6,556 nucleotides of DNA from an uncultured Oscillospiraceae bacterium (GTDB taxonomy: Bacteria > Bacillota > Clostridia > Oscillospirales > Ruminococcaceae). Both the position numbers and the translations under genes were made by a program. Below the pieces are notes generated by a model. The model worked only from the letters and a program-made list of their open reading frames with translations. It did no database searches and was not told where the DNA came from. Below are positions 1-6,505 of this stretch, piece after piece (the stretch's first letter is position 1; every line of letters starts with the position of its first letter). The stretch covers positions 1 to 6,556 of the forward strand of contig CAJUMS010000124.1 in assembly GCA_910587465.1 (NCBI GenBank), written 5' to 3'.

Positions 1-914
1 TCGCCGGTGGAGCCGCTCCATTGGTTCCATAGGGAGTTCCAGCCCAGCTCTTCGTTCTGTGCCTCAAAAATCAGGCGCTCGCCGTAGTTCTTGAACGCCT
101 CGGCAATCTGCGTCCACATTGTTGTAAAGCGCCGCATACTTTCCTCTTCGTTCTCGGGAAAAACGTTCACCCAGCCGCTGTCGTAGTGGATATTGATTAT
201 CGCGAACATTCCCGTGTCGAGCGTCCATTCGACCACTTCTTTTACGCGCGATATGTAGTCGGGGCTGATGGTGTAGCTGCCGTCGGTGCTCATAAGGTTT
301 GACCACGCTACGGGAATACGGAGCACCCCAAAGCCCGCGTCGGCGTAGCCGTTTATCATTTCACGGGTAATGACGGGGCTGCCCCACGCGGTCTCGTATT
401 TTGATACCTGCGTTGAGTTTATCCAGTCGCCGCAGGCTTCGAGAGTGTTGCCTAGATTTATACCATAGCCCATTTTTCTGACGATCTCCATTGTGCTGAG
501 ACCGTCGATATTTTCATCGGTATGGTTCTCGGAGCTTGAGATAGGAGATGTGCTTGATGTATTTGATGAGCTTACGGAGGACGACGTATCGGCGGTGGAG
601 ACGGGTGCGGTCTCCGTGGTCGTGGATGACGAAGTCTCGGTGCTTGTCTCGGACGAGCTTTCCGTGCTCGATGATGACGATGTTGAACTTGAAGTTGATG
701 TCGTTGAAGATGACGAACTTGATGAACTTGAACTTAATGAGCTTGAAGTGCTTGAGGTTGATGAAATTGAACTTGATGAACTTGTGCCTGACGAGCTTGT
801 ACTAGACAAGCTTGACGAACTATCGGAGACAGCACCGGATATTTCGTTGTTGCTTTGACAGCCGCAAAGCGTGAGTATAAGCGCTGCGGAGAGCGCCGCG
901 ATAAGTTTTTTCAT
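1..914 (-). CDS. GH5 family cellulase/endoglucanase, Ser-rich-linker lipoprotein (C-terminus outside window)
   Basis: Predicted surface-anchored glycoside hydrolase of family 5, which cleaves beta-1,4-glucans such as cellulose or related plant polysaccharides. The first 304 codons are visible. Residues 1-19 form a lipoprotein signal (K2 K3, a hydrophobic core, then L-C-G-C with C19 as the likely lipidated residue). Residues 26-132 are a low-complexity linker dominated by Ser with Thr, holding the enzyme off the membrane. The catalytic domain starts near residue 140 with the motifs GYGINLGNT (149-157), AWGSP (176-180), RIPVAW (199-204), INIHYD (240-245) and FEAQNEELG (283-291). E288 is the likely acid/base, and R199 and H243 are typical conserved GH5 residues. 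The nucleophile Glu lies beyond the left edge. The ATG at 914 is chosen for the signal peptide and the AAGGAGG site 6 bases upstream. It is the last visible gene of the minus-strand operon. The family call is firm; the exact substrate and subfamily are not. Confidence 0.9.
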   Translation of the reverse strand, partial: MKKLIAALSAALILTLCGCQSNNEISGAVSDSSSSLSSTSSSGTSSSSSISSTSSTSSSLSSSSSSSSSSTTSTSSSTSSSSSTESSSETSTETSSSTTTETAPVSTADTSSSVSSSNTSSTSPISSSENHTDENIDGLSTMEIVRKMGYGINLGNTLEACGDWINSTQVSKYETAWGSPVITREMINGYADAGFGVLRIPVAWSNLMSTDGSYTISPDYISRVKEVVEWTLDTGMFAIINIHYDSGWVNVFPENEEESMRRFTTMWTQIAEAFKNYGERLIFEAQNEELGWNSLWNQWSGSTG

Positions 915-920
915 AATGTT

Positions 921-927
921 CCTCCTT
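921..927 (-). promoter_or_regulatory. Strong ribosome binding site of the GH5 gene, overlapping the upstream stop codon
   Basis: AAGGAGG on the minus strand lies 6 bases before the ATG at 914. Its first two bases are shared with the TAA stop (928-926) of the upstream lipoprotein gene. This fixes the GH5 start and suggests that translation of the two genes is coupled. Confidence 0.85.
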
Positions 928-1390
928 ACGGATAATGTCGTGTATACAATTTTTTCAGTGTGACCCTTGCTCTGACCGAGGTGTTTCCGCCCAAAGGGTC
1001 GTCGAGCGGCTTGGGGAGATAGTATTCCGTGCCGTCGCACACGATATCGCCTATTATTTTGCAGACCGCCTCGGGGGCGTAGACGGACAGTACAAAGCCG
1101 CTCTGAACGGTATCGGGAATGGATATCAGATATTTATCATTGCAGAACTCTTTTTTAAAATCCGTGCGGGTGAAGCTTTTAAGAATGCCATCAAGCGTTA
1201 TTTCACCGTCAAGATCGACCCTCGTGAACGCAATGCCGCCGCGGCTATGATAAAATTCCGTTTCGGCGTTCTTCACCGTAAGCCTGTTGTCCGGCACGTC
1301 GCCACGCGCATCGTAAAATAGCTGCGCTCAAGCGATTAACGATAAAGCAAGAATTGACGATATCAGGGAATATGCAGGTACTTTTCTCAA
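926..1390 (-). pseudogene. Small predicted lipoprotein of unknown function, interrupted by TGA at the lipobox Cys position
   Basis: I do not recognise this family. The open part (1297-926, 123 codons from an internal GTG) has no ribosome site and no plausible N-terminus. Reading back in the same frame gives a TTG at 1390 that follows AAAGGAG and encodes a good signal peptide: R2 K3, then a hydrophobic stretch ending L18-I19-A20. The next codon, 1330-1328, is TGA. A Cys codon (TGC or TGT) there would complete a perfect L-I-A-C lipobox, so one third-base change separates this from an intact 154-residue lipoprotein. The mature part is soluble and has no motif I know; its C-terminal half reads like beta-strands. 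It sits 9 bases after yfcE and 11 before the GH5 gene. It could be a recent nonsense mutation, a sequencing error or, less likely, a recoded TGA. If only the GTG were used, a 123-residue cytoplasmic fragment would result. Confidence 0.6.
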
Positions 1391-1393
1391 TTG

Positions 1394-1400
1394 CTCCTTT
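1394..1400 (-). promoter_or_regulatory. Ribosome binding site supporting a TTG start at 1390
   Basis: AAAGGAG on the minus strand lies directly after the yfcE stop and 3 bases before TTG at 1390. The spacing is shorter than usual. It is the only ribosome-site-like sequence that can serve the small lipoprotein gene; nothing similar precedes the GTG at 1297. Confidence 0.5.
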
Positions 1401-1951
1401 CATAGCACATAATGCATAAATCCAATGTTTTCGGTGTTGTCGAGCGACTTCCAGACAAAAACGCCGTTTTCGTATATCATATAGGAATGGGGTGTATTCT
1501 CCTTTGGAAGCGCGACCGAGCCGCAGTTCAGGCAGTGTATCCCGCCGACAAGCTCCGACTTGGGGATATGCGTGTGTCCGTTTATCAGCACTGCGCCCCT
1601 GCCGAGCGGCGGAAGTGTCCGCGGATTGAAATGATGACCGTGCGAGAGGAAAAGCTCCCGTTCGTCGGTGAATATCACCGCGCTGGTCTGCAATACGGGG
1701 AATTCCAGAACCATCTGGTCGACCTCGGTATCACAGTTCCCGCGAACGCAAAGCAGATTGTTTTTAAGCGGGTTGAGCAGCTTTATGACATCCTTTGGTG
1801 CGTGACCCTCGGGGAGATCGTTCCGCGGTCCGTGGTACAGGACATCTCCGAGCAGACACAGCTTTCGCGGCTTTTCCCGTTCATATGCCGCAATCATTTT
1901 TTCACACCACAGCGCCGAACCGTGGATATCGGATGCGAACATTAACTTCAT
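1400..1951 (-). CDS. yfcE: YfcE-type metallophosphoesterase (phosphodiesterase)
   Basis: Cytoplasmic two-metal phosphodiesterase of the YfcE/MJ0936 branch of the calcineurin-like superfamily. At 183 residues it is the usual length (E. coli YfcE is about 184). All metal-binding motifs are present in order: S-D8-I-H10-G, L-G-D36, G-N72-C-D74, S-H104-G-H106 and N-G-H126-T-H128. Family members hydrolyse phosphodiester test substrates with Mn2+, but the natural substrate is not settled. The ATG at 1951 is preceded by AAGGAG 7 bases upstream, immediately after the azlD stop (12-base gap). The gene ends in TGA at 1402-1400. Its place between a transporter and a cellulase looks like simple operon packing rather than a clear functional link. 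Confidence 0.93.
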   Translation of the reverse strand: MKLMFASDIHGSALWCEKMIAAYEREKPRKLCLLGDVLYHGPRNDLPEGHAPKDVIKLLNPLKNNLLCVRGNCDTEVDQMVLEFPVLQTSAVIFTDERELFLSHGHHFNPRTLPPLGRGAVLINGHTHIPKSELVGGIHCLNCGSVALPKENTPHSYMIYENGVFVWKSLDNTENIGFMHYVL

Positions 1952-1963
1952 GAAATTCTCCTT

Positions 1964-2287
1964 TCAGCTAATCAGCCGCATTACAAGCTCCGTAAGGAAA
2001 ACTCCTCCGCAGGCGCAGACGGCGACCGTGAGCAGTCCGCGCTCGAAAAACGCCAGCACCGCTGCGACAAGAAATCCCGCTGCCGCGCTTATAACGCTGT
2101 TGGAACTGTAAAATACCGCGGGGATAGTCATTGCCGCCAAGACCGCATATGGAACATAATAAAGAAAGTCCAGCACGAACCGCGACTTTATCTTCTTGCG
2201 GAAAAGGCTGAGCGGCAGCATTCTGATAAGGTAGGTAACCATCGCCATTACCGCTACGCTTATAAATAAGTACAGTGCATCACTCAT
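1964..2287 (-). CDS. azlD: AzlD family branched-chain amino acid transport protein
   Basis: Small membrane subunit (107 residues, typical length) that works with AzlC to export branched-chain amino acids; the pair corresponds to YgaZH in E. coli and AzlCD in B. subtilis. The sequence shows about four hydrophobic segments and the characteristic N-terminal block TYLIRMLPLSLFRKKIKSR (residues 18-36), followed by the FLYYVPYAVLAAMT block. The ATG at 2287 lies inside the end of azlC (8-base overlap). A GAGGAG ribosome site within azlC lies about 10 bases upstream, so the two are probably translationally coupled. Stop is TGA. Confidence 0.93.
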   Translation of the reverse strand: MSDALYLFISVAVMAMVTYLIRMLPLSLFRKKIKSRFVLDFLYYVPYAVLAAMTIPAVFYSSNSVISAAAGFLVAAVLAFFERGLLTVAVCACGGVFLTELVMRLIS

Positions 2288-2993
2288 TGTCTGATGTCTC
2301 CTCTCTGCGCGGGAACAGCAGCGCTCCGAGCGCGGCGGCGATAACCGTGCAGATGATTATCGAAATGCCGCTTGATATAAATTCCAAAGCGGGCAGATAG
2401 TAAATGAACCAGCTCATAGCCGCCGACGTTATTACAACGCTCATTACTCCGAGACTCTTTTTTGATGGGGGAATGAAGATCGCGATAAACATTCCGTAGA
2501 TCGCTATTCCAAGCGCGGATTTTATCATTTCGGGGAGTATCGCGCCGAGGAGCGCTCCGACCGCCGTACCGCCCGACCAGAACAGATACGGCAACGTTAT
2601 CAGTCCGTACATATACCGCGCAGGCAGCTCGCCGCCCTTTCCCGACGCGACAGCGAATACTTCATCTGTCACGCAGAATGACGTTACTATACGGTGGAAC
2701 AGGCTGTACTTTGCGTCCAGCTTTTGTGACAGCGACAGACTCATAAGCGCGTATCGCATATTGATTATCAGCTGGGCGAGCGCCATTTCCGCGAAACCGC
2801 CGTGAGCGGCTATTATCCCGATCCCCGCGACTTGTCCCGCGCTGGTTACGTTGGTGAGCGAAATAAGTATTGCGGTGATCGGCGGTATCCCCATATTGAC
2901 GGCGGTAATGCCGAATGTAAACGAGACCGACAGATACCCCAGCGCTATCGGTATGCCATCCTTAAGCCCCGTTTTGAAGTTAAGTTCTTTCAT
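2280..2993 (-). CDS. azlC: AzlC family branched-chain amino acid permease
   Basis: Large subunit of the AzlCD exporter, 237 residues with several hydrophobic membrane segments, as is usual for the family. Recognisable blocks are GIPIALGYLSVSFTFG near the N-terminus (residues 14-27), SLTNVTSAGQ (45-54) and NMRYALMSLSLSQKL (78-92), followed by the FCVTDEVFAVA block. The likely role is export of valine, leucine or isoleucine, or of toxic analogues. It is the first gene of the minus-strand operon. The ATG at 2993 follows a weak purine-rich ribosome site (AGAGAG), and a good promoter lies 37-65 bases upstream. The TGA stop overlaps azlD by 8 bases. Confidence 0.94.
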   Translation of the reverse strand: MKELNFKTGLKDGIPIALGYLSVSFTFGITAVNMGIPPITAILISLTNVTSAGQVAGIGIIAAHGGFAEMALAQLIINMRYALMSLSLSQKLDAKYSLFHRIVTSFCVTDEVFAVASGKGGELPARYMYGLITLPYLFWSGGTAVGALLGAILPEMIKSALGIAIYGMFIAIFIPPSKKSLGVMSVVITSAAMSWFIYYLPALEFISSGISIIICTVIAAALGALLFPRREETSDNE

Positions 2994-3029
2994 TTTATCT
3001 CTCTTTTCATTATGTTTTACACTAGTCTT

Positions 3030-3058
3030 ATTTTAGCACACTTACGGAGGTTTTTCAA
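3030..3058 (-). promoter_or_regulatory. Predicted sigma-A promoter of the azlC operon
   Basis: On the minus strand, -35 TTGAAA (3058-3053) and -10 TAAAAT (3035-3030) are separated by exactly 17 bases. Transcription would start near 3023, giving a leader of about 30 bases before the azlC ATG, too short for a riboswitch. Confidence 0.8.
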
Positions 3059-3101
3059 GGGGATTTGTTGTTTTTTGAGGTAAATAAGAATTTATGTGAG
3101 C

Positions 3102-3244
3102 AACGCAAAGGGGTAAAATCGGGGAGCGCACGACAATAGTCAATCCAGTGAGTCAAATGAATTTCAAAAAGTGTCCGAAGGGAAGTGAGCATGCGGTGTC
3201 GAGATTTTGAAATTCTTTTAAATAACTTGCCCCTCGTCAGCGTT
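3102..3244. repeat. Nested inverted repeats; possible palindromic element or structured RNA
   Basis: Three helices nest inside one another: AACGC (3102-3106) with GCGTT (3240-3244); AGGGGTAA (3109-3116) with TTGCCCCT (3227-3234), with one G-T pair; and an 11-bp perfect pair GAATTTCAAAA (3159-3169) with TTTTGAAATTC (3205-3215), enclosing a 35-base loop. Together that is 24 base pairs over 143 bases with no gene. It could be a small non-autonomous palindromic repeat or the core of an RNA. No family was recognised and the direction is unknown. The pairing was found by eye and not folded. Confidence 0.35.
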
Positions 3245-3332
3245 TGGAGACAAGTCAGTTTAGCAATTGCCAACATTTGATGGCTGCTGCGCTAATTTTT
3301 AATTTATCTTTGTAAAAAAATTCAACAAACGC

Positions 3333-3361
3333 TTTACTTTTTGTTTAATATGTTGTATAAT
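3333..3361 (+). promoter_or_regulatory. Predicted sigma-A promoter of the cobU-like/pilT operon
   Basis: A perfect -10 TATAAT (3356-3361) lies 17 bases after a -35 of TTTACT (3333-3338), which matches four of six consensus positions. Transcription would begin near 3368, about 34 bases before the ATG at 3402. The surrounding AT-rich sequence supports a promoter. Confidence 0.8.
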
Positions 3362-3401
3362 TAAATTATCATAAAAATTATTCGGTGAAAGGAAAAAAGC
3401 T

Positions 3402-3947
3402 ATGTCCAAATCTATACTTATTACAGGCGGCGCGGCTAGCGGCAAGTCGCGTTATGCGGTCACGGGTTTCGCGGCATTTGACTATGTTCTTTATCTGAGA
3501 ATGGGCGAAGAAGTCGACGCGGATATCCGTCACCGAATTGAGTTCGACAATAACAAAAACGGCGTGGAATGGGACATCATAAGCTCTCACAGCTTGTCGC
3601 CCGCTGACGAGGTGAAGGATCATAAGTTCGTCATCTTCGACAGTGTTTCTTCATATGTGCGAATGATCATGAAGGAGACGCTCCCGGACAAAAAAGCTCC
3701 TGATGACACTGAAAAGAAAGCTATCGAAAAGCGTATCATTGATGATATCTTGGCAGTACGCAGCAAGGTGGCTGAAAATCGCGGAAACGTGATGGTCATA
3801 ACTCTTGAGACAGGTTTCTCCGTTGTCCCCGAGGACGGATATCTTGCGGCGTACAGGGAGATAATGGGCCGCGTTAATCAGCGTATTGCCAATTCCTCGG
3901 ACGAAGTGTTTTTCTCTGCCAGCGGAATTCAGTTCAAGATCAAGTAA
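3402..3947 (+). CDS. cobU: CobU-family protein (adenosylcobinamide kinase/guanylyltransferase-like), lacking the usual guanylylated His
   Basis: Classical CobU phosphorylates adenosylcobinamide and then transfers GMP to it in late cobalamin (B12) synthesis in the cytoplasm. This 181-residue protein has the usual length, the N-terminal P-loop GGAASGKS (9-16), a Walker-B-like FVIFDS segment, and the C-terminal signature of GFSVVPED, YREIMGRVNQRIANSSDEV and SGIQFKIK. The segment DADIRHRIEFDNNKNGVEW (39-57) aligns without gaps to the usual D-A-E-M-R-x-R-I-x-x-H-x(7)-W stretch, but the H that becomes guanylylated is D49 here; H44 is the only nearby histidine. The CDCLT-like motif is also altered. 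No other B12 gene is visible, and pilT follows 21 bases later. The fold assignment is firm, but the activity may be kinase-only or changed. Start: ATG at 3402 with AAAGGA about 9 bases upstream. Confidence 0.8.
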   Translation: MSKSILITGGAASGKSRYAVTGFAAFDYVLYLRMGEEVDADIRHRIEFDNNKNGVEWDIISSHSLSPADEVKDHKFVIFDSVSSYVRMIMKETLPDKKAPDDTEKKAIEKRIIDDILAVRSKVAENRGNVMVITLETGFSVVPEDGYLAAYREIMGRVNQRIANSSDEVFFSASGIQFKIK

Positions 3948-3968
3948 GAACAGATAAGGAGTTTTGTT

Positions 3969-5021
3969 ATGACGTTTGAAGAATTTATAATGCAGGCACG
4001 TTCAATGGGCGCTTCCGATATTCATTTGACGGTGGGCGCACCCACTGTTATCCGTGTGAACGGCGAGCTTTGTAAGTTTACGGAGTTGTCCGATCAGGTC
4101 GTTCACCGCACAATTGTTTCAATTCTTTCGGCAGAGCAGGAGAAGCTGCTTACCGAGGGCAAGGACATAGATTTTTCATTTGAGCTTAAAAACGGTGCTA
4201 GACAGCGTGTAAACGTGTTCCACCAGAGCGGCAGGCTTGCTTGTTCGATACGTTTGCTGAATGCGGAGATACCTACTTTGGTTCAGCTCGGTATGCCGAA
4301 AGTGCTGCTGGATCTCGCGAAAAAGCGCAGAGGTCTTGTGCTTGTAACAGGACCCACGGGCGCGGGTAAGTCCACGACGCTTGCGGCTATGATACAGCAT
4401 ATCAACGAGACACGCGCGTGTCACATCATCACGATAGAGGATCCTATCGAGTACCGTTACGAGCAGATGAAGGCTACTATTCACCAACGCGAGATAGGGC
4501 GCGACGTTCCGTCGTTCGATTACGCGTTGAGAAGCGCACTGCATGAAGATCCCGACGTTATACTTATCGGCGAGATGAGAGACTATGAGACCATTTCACT
4601 TGCTATGACCGCTGCCGAGACGGGTCATCTGGTATTCGGCACGCTGCATACAAGTTCTGCGGCACAGACTATCGACCGTATTATTGACGTCTTCCCCTCG
4701 CACGCACAGGAGCAGGTTCGCACACAGCTCGCGAATATGATACAGGGTATCATCGCGCAGACGCTCGTTCCCGCTTCCGACAACAAGATGCGCTGTGCGG
4801 CTGTCGAGGTAATGCTTGGCTCGGACGCTATCAAGAACCTTATCCGCTCCAATAAGATCGCGCAGATGGAGATTACAATGCAGGGCGGTACTATGCAGGG
4901 TATGCAGACCATTATCGAGAGCCTCCACAGACTGTACAAGGCAGGCAAGATTACTTACCAGACCGCTATGGAATACTCCAACAACCCTGCGGAAATGGAA
5001 AAGAAGATGCTGAACGGATAA
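3969..5021 (+). CDS. pilT: Type IV pilus retraction ATPase PilT
   Basis: Hexameric cytoplasmic ATPase at the base of a type IV pilus that drives pilus disassembly, giving twitching, adhesion dynamics or DNA uptake. It has 350 residues, the usual PilT length. An N-terminal PAS-like domain (ASDIHLTVG at 15-23) is followed by the RecA-like domain: Walker A GPTGAGKST (128-136), the acidic ITIEDPIEY segment (154-162), Walker B with DVILIGEMRD (196-205, E202 catalytic), the His box TGHLVFGTLHT (218-228), and the QEQVRTQLANMIQGIIAQ block typical of PilT rather than the extension ATPase PilB. The ATG at 3969 follows AAGGAG by 7 bases. It probably shares a transcript with the CobU-like gene. No other pilus gene is in the window, so it may act with a pilus locus elsewhere. 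In fibre-degrading ruminococci, type IV pilin-like proteins have been linked to cellulose attachment. Confidence 0.96.
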   Translation: MTFEEFIMQARSMGASDIHLTVGAPTVIRVNGELCKFTELSDQVVHRTIVSILSAEQEKLLTEGKDIDFSFELKNGARQRVNVFHQSGRLACSIRLLNAEIPTLVQLGMPKVLLDLAKKRRGLVLVTGPTGAGKSTTLAAMIQHINETRACHIITIEDPIEYRYEQMKATIHQREIGRDVPSFDYALRSALHEDPDVILIGEMRDYETISLAMTAAETGHLVFGTLHTSSAAQTIDRIIDVFPSHAQEQVRTQLANMIQGIIAQTLVPASDNKMRCAAVEVMLGSDAIKNLIRSNKIAQMEITMQGGTMQGMQTIIESLHRLYKAGKITYQTAMEYSNNPAEMEKKMLNG

Positions 5022-5052
5022 TGATCCGTACTCAAAAAAACATGTAAAAATT

Positions 5053-5082
5053 GCGGTGTCGAGCATTGAAGTCCGACACCGC
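5053..5082. terminator. Hairpin terminator between convergent genes, probably bidirectional
   Basis: A perfect 9-bp stem, GCGGTGTCG (5053-5061) with CGACACCGC (5074-5082), encloses a 12-base loop. It starts 32 bases after the pilT stop and lies 16 bases beyond the kinase stop. On the minus strand the stem is followed by AATTTTT, a good U-tract. On the plus strand only a weaker T-rich run (GTTTAATTATT) follows. It should end the kinase transcript efficiently and may also end the pilT transcript. Confidence 0.75.
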
Positions 5083-5097
5083 CGTTTAATTATTGGG

Positions 5098-6505
5098 TTA
5101 TGTTATCATTTTGTCCAATGTTGCCATAAGCTTTCCGATGTCAATGGGCTTTGCGATATGTCCGTTCATTCCGCTGTCTATCGCCGCTTGCTTATCCTCC
5201 TCGAACGCGTTTGCGGTCATTGCGAGTATGGGGATATTCGCGTGGTCCTTATTTTCGAGAGCTCGTATTTTCTGTGTCGCCTCGTATCCGTTCATTATGG
5301 GCATCTGTACGTCCATAAGTATCAGCTTGTAGTAGCCCGCCTCAGACTGGGTGAGCATATCAACAGCGACGCTTCCGTCTTCGGCGACTTCTACCTCAAA
5401 TCCAGCTTCGGTCAGTATCGCCACCGCGATCTCCTGGTTGAGCTCGTTATCTTCGGCAAGGAGAATTCTTCCGGTGCGTATCTTGTTGGGGAGATCATCG
5501 TTCTCCGTTTCCGCGTTGACTATCATGCTAAGACAGTTCCTCAGCTCCGACAGGAACAGCGGCTTGCTGCAGAACGCCGAAACGCCCGCTTCGCGCGCTT
5601 CCTCCTCGAATTCCGTCCAGTCGTAAGCCGTAAGAACGATAACGGGAACGTTCGCGCCCGTTTCCTTGTGGATACGGCGTACTACCTCAATACCGTTCAT
5701 ATCGGGCAGGAAACAGTCGACGATATAAACGCTGTAATTATCACCTCGCGAGCAGGCCTGACGAGTGCGGAGAACCGCCTCCTTGCCCGAAAGCGTCCAC
5801 TCGGCGCGAAGACCGAGCTGCTGAAGCATAAATGAAACGCTGTCGCAGGTGTTAAAGTCGTCGTCGATGACCAGCGCGCGGCGGTCTTTGAACTCGTGGA
5901 TAACCTGCGGATGTCTCTCTTCTGCGTTGAGCTTGAACATAAACGATACCTTGCACTCAGTGCCGACGTTCTGTTCACTTGTTACCTCAATAGTGCCGTT
6001 CATCATATCGACGATATTTTTCGTTATCGCCATGCCGAGACCCGTTCCCTGAATTCCGCTTATCGTGGAATTGCGTTCGCGCTCGAACGGCTCGAAGATA
6101 TGCTCGACGAACTCCTTGCTCATTCCGATGCCAGTGTCCTTGATAGTGAATTCGTAGTTCGCGTAGCCCTCGGGCGCTCCCGCTACCTCGGCTATGCGCA
6201 CAGTGATCTTTCCGCCCGCGCTCGTGTACTTCACGGCGTTGCTGAGCAGATTGAGCAGCACCTGATTAAGTCTCAGCTTGTCGCAGAAAATATCCTCGTC
6301 GTAAACGTTTACGGTGTCGATGAACAGTTCGAGCTGCTTGTTGTGAACGTCCGCCTGAAGGATATTGCGCAGTCCGTGGAGTATTTCGGGCAGACTGCAC
6401 GGCTTTTCCTCGAGGTGCATTTTGCCGCTTTCGATGCGGCTCATATCGAGAACGTCGTTGATACGGCTGAGCAGATGGCTTCCCGAGGTCGCGATCTTTT
6501 TTAGG
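5098..6505 (-). CDS. Hybrid sensor histidine kinase, C-terminal part (partial dimerisation helix, HATPase, two receiver domains); 5' end missing
   Basis: Membrane-associated two-component signalling kinase, of which only the last 469 codons are real here. From the broken end: the second half of the HisKA dimerisation helices (ISR-like block SRINDVLDMSRIESGKM, about 6465-6418); a complete HATPase domain (about 6411-5931) with N-box LNQVLLNLLSNAVKYT, G1 DTGIGM, F-box IFEPFER and G2 GTGLGM; receiver domain 1 (about 5883-5521) with the acidic IDDD cluster, phosphoacceptor D in VDCFLPDMNG and conserved T and K; and receiver domain 2 (about 5472-5110) with AEDN, phosphoacceptor D in LMDVQMPIMNG, TAN and AKP. 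Both receivers look functional. The phosphorylated-His helix and any sensor domain are lost upstream. The frame stays open to an apparent GTG at 6543, but everything past 6505 is adapter, so no true start is visible. Stop TAA at 5100-5098. It is convergent with pilT; its signal and targets cannot be told. Confidence 0.93.

Larger units (their letters stand above)
2994..3401. other. Divergent intergenic region (408 bp) between azlC and the cobU-like gene
   Basis: No credible gene lies here; the sequence is richer in A and T than its flanks. It holds one promoter at each end, pointing outward, and a block of nested inverted repeats in the middle (3102-3244). An open frame of 73 codons on the minus strand (3276-3055) has no ribosome site and is not called. 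I saw no T-box motif or other known riboswitch ahead of azlC. Confidence 0.7.

Noticed and set aside
493..858. Acidic Asp/Glu/Leu/Val-rich open frame on the plus strand
   Set aside because: It is the antisense of the poly-Ser linker; repeated Ser codons read backwards give Asp, Glu, Leu and Val. It has no ribosome site and no domain.
926..1297. GTG at 1297 as a genuine start of a 123-residue protein
   Set aside because: No ribosome site precedes it, and the coding frame visibly continues upstream to a signal peptide with a ribosome site at 1394-1400.
1306..1330. SECIS element and selenocysteine insertion at the TGA
   Set aside because: The hairpin is only 5 bp, begins immediately after the TGA, and its loop lacks the usual G/U apical motif. 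A point mutation or sequencing error is simpler.
1328..1330. Alternative genetic code with TGA as Trp or Gly
   Set aside because: azlC, azlD and yfcE all end at TGA at the expected family lengths, and Trp in the neighbouring genes is encoded by TGG.
1412..1945. 177-codon open frame on the plus strand opposite yfcE
   Set aside because: The minus strand carries all YfcE metal-binding motifs; the plus frame resembles nothing and has no ribosome site.
2994..3260. T-box or other riboswitch ahead of azlC
   Set aside because: The conserved T-box sequence is absent, and the best promoter leaves a leader of only about 30 bases.
3055..3276. 73-codon open frame on the minus strand between the operons
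   Set aside because: It has no ribosome site, no recognisable domain, and its sequence is explained by the inverted repeats and by the azlC promoter at its end.
5056..5835. 259-codon open frame on the plus strand opposite the kinase
   Set aside because: The minus strand has two complete receiver domains here; the plus frame starts inside the terminator hairpin and has no ribosome site.
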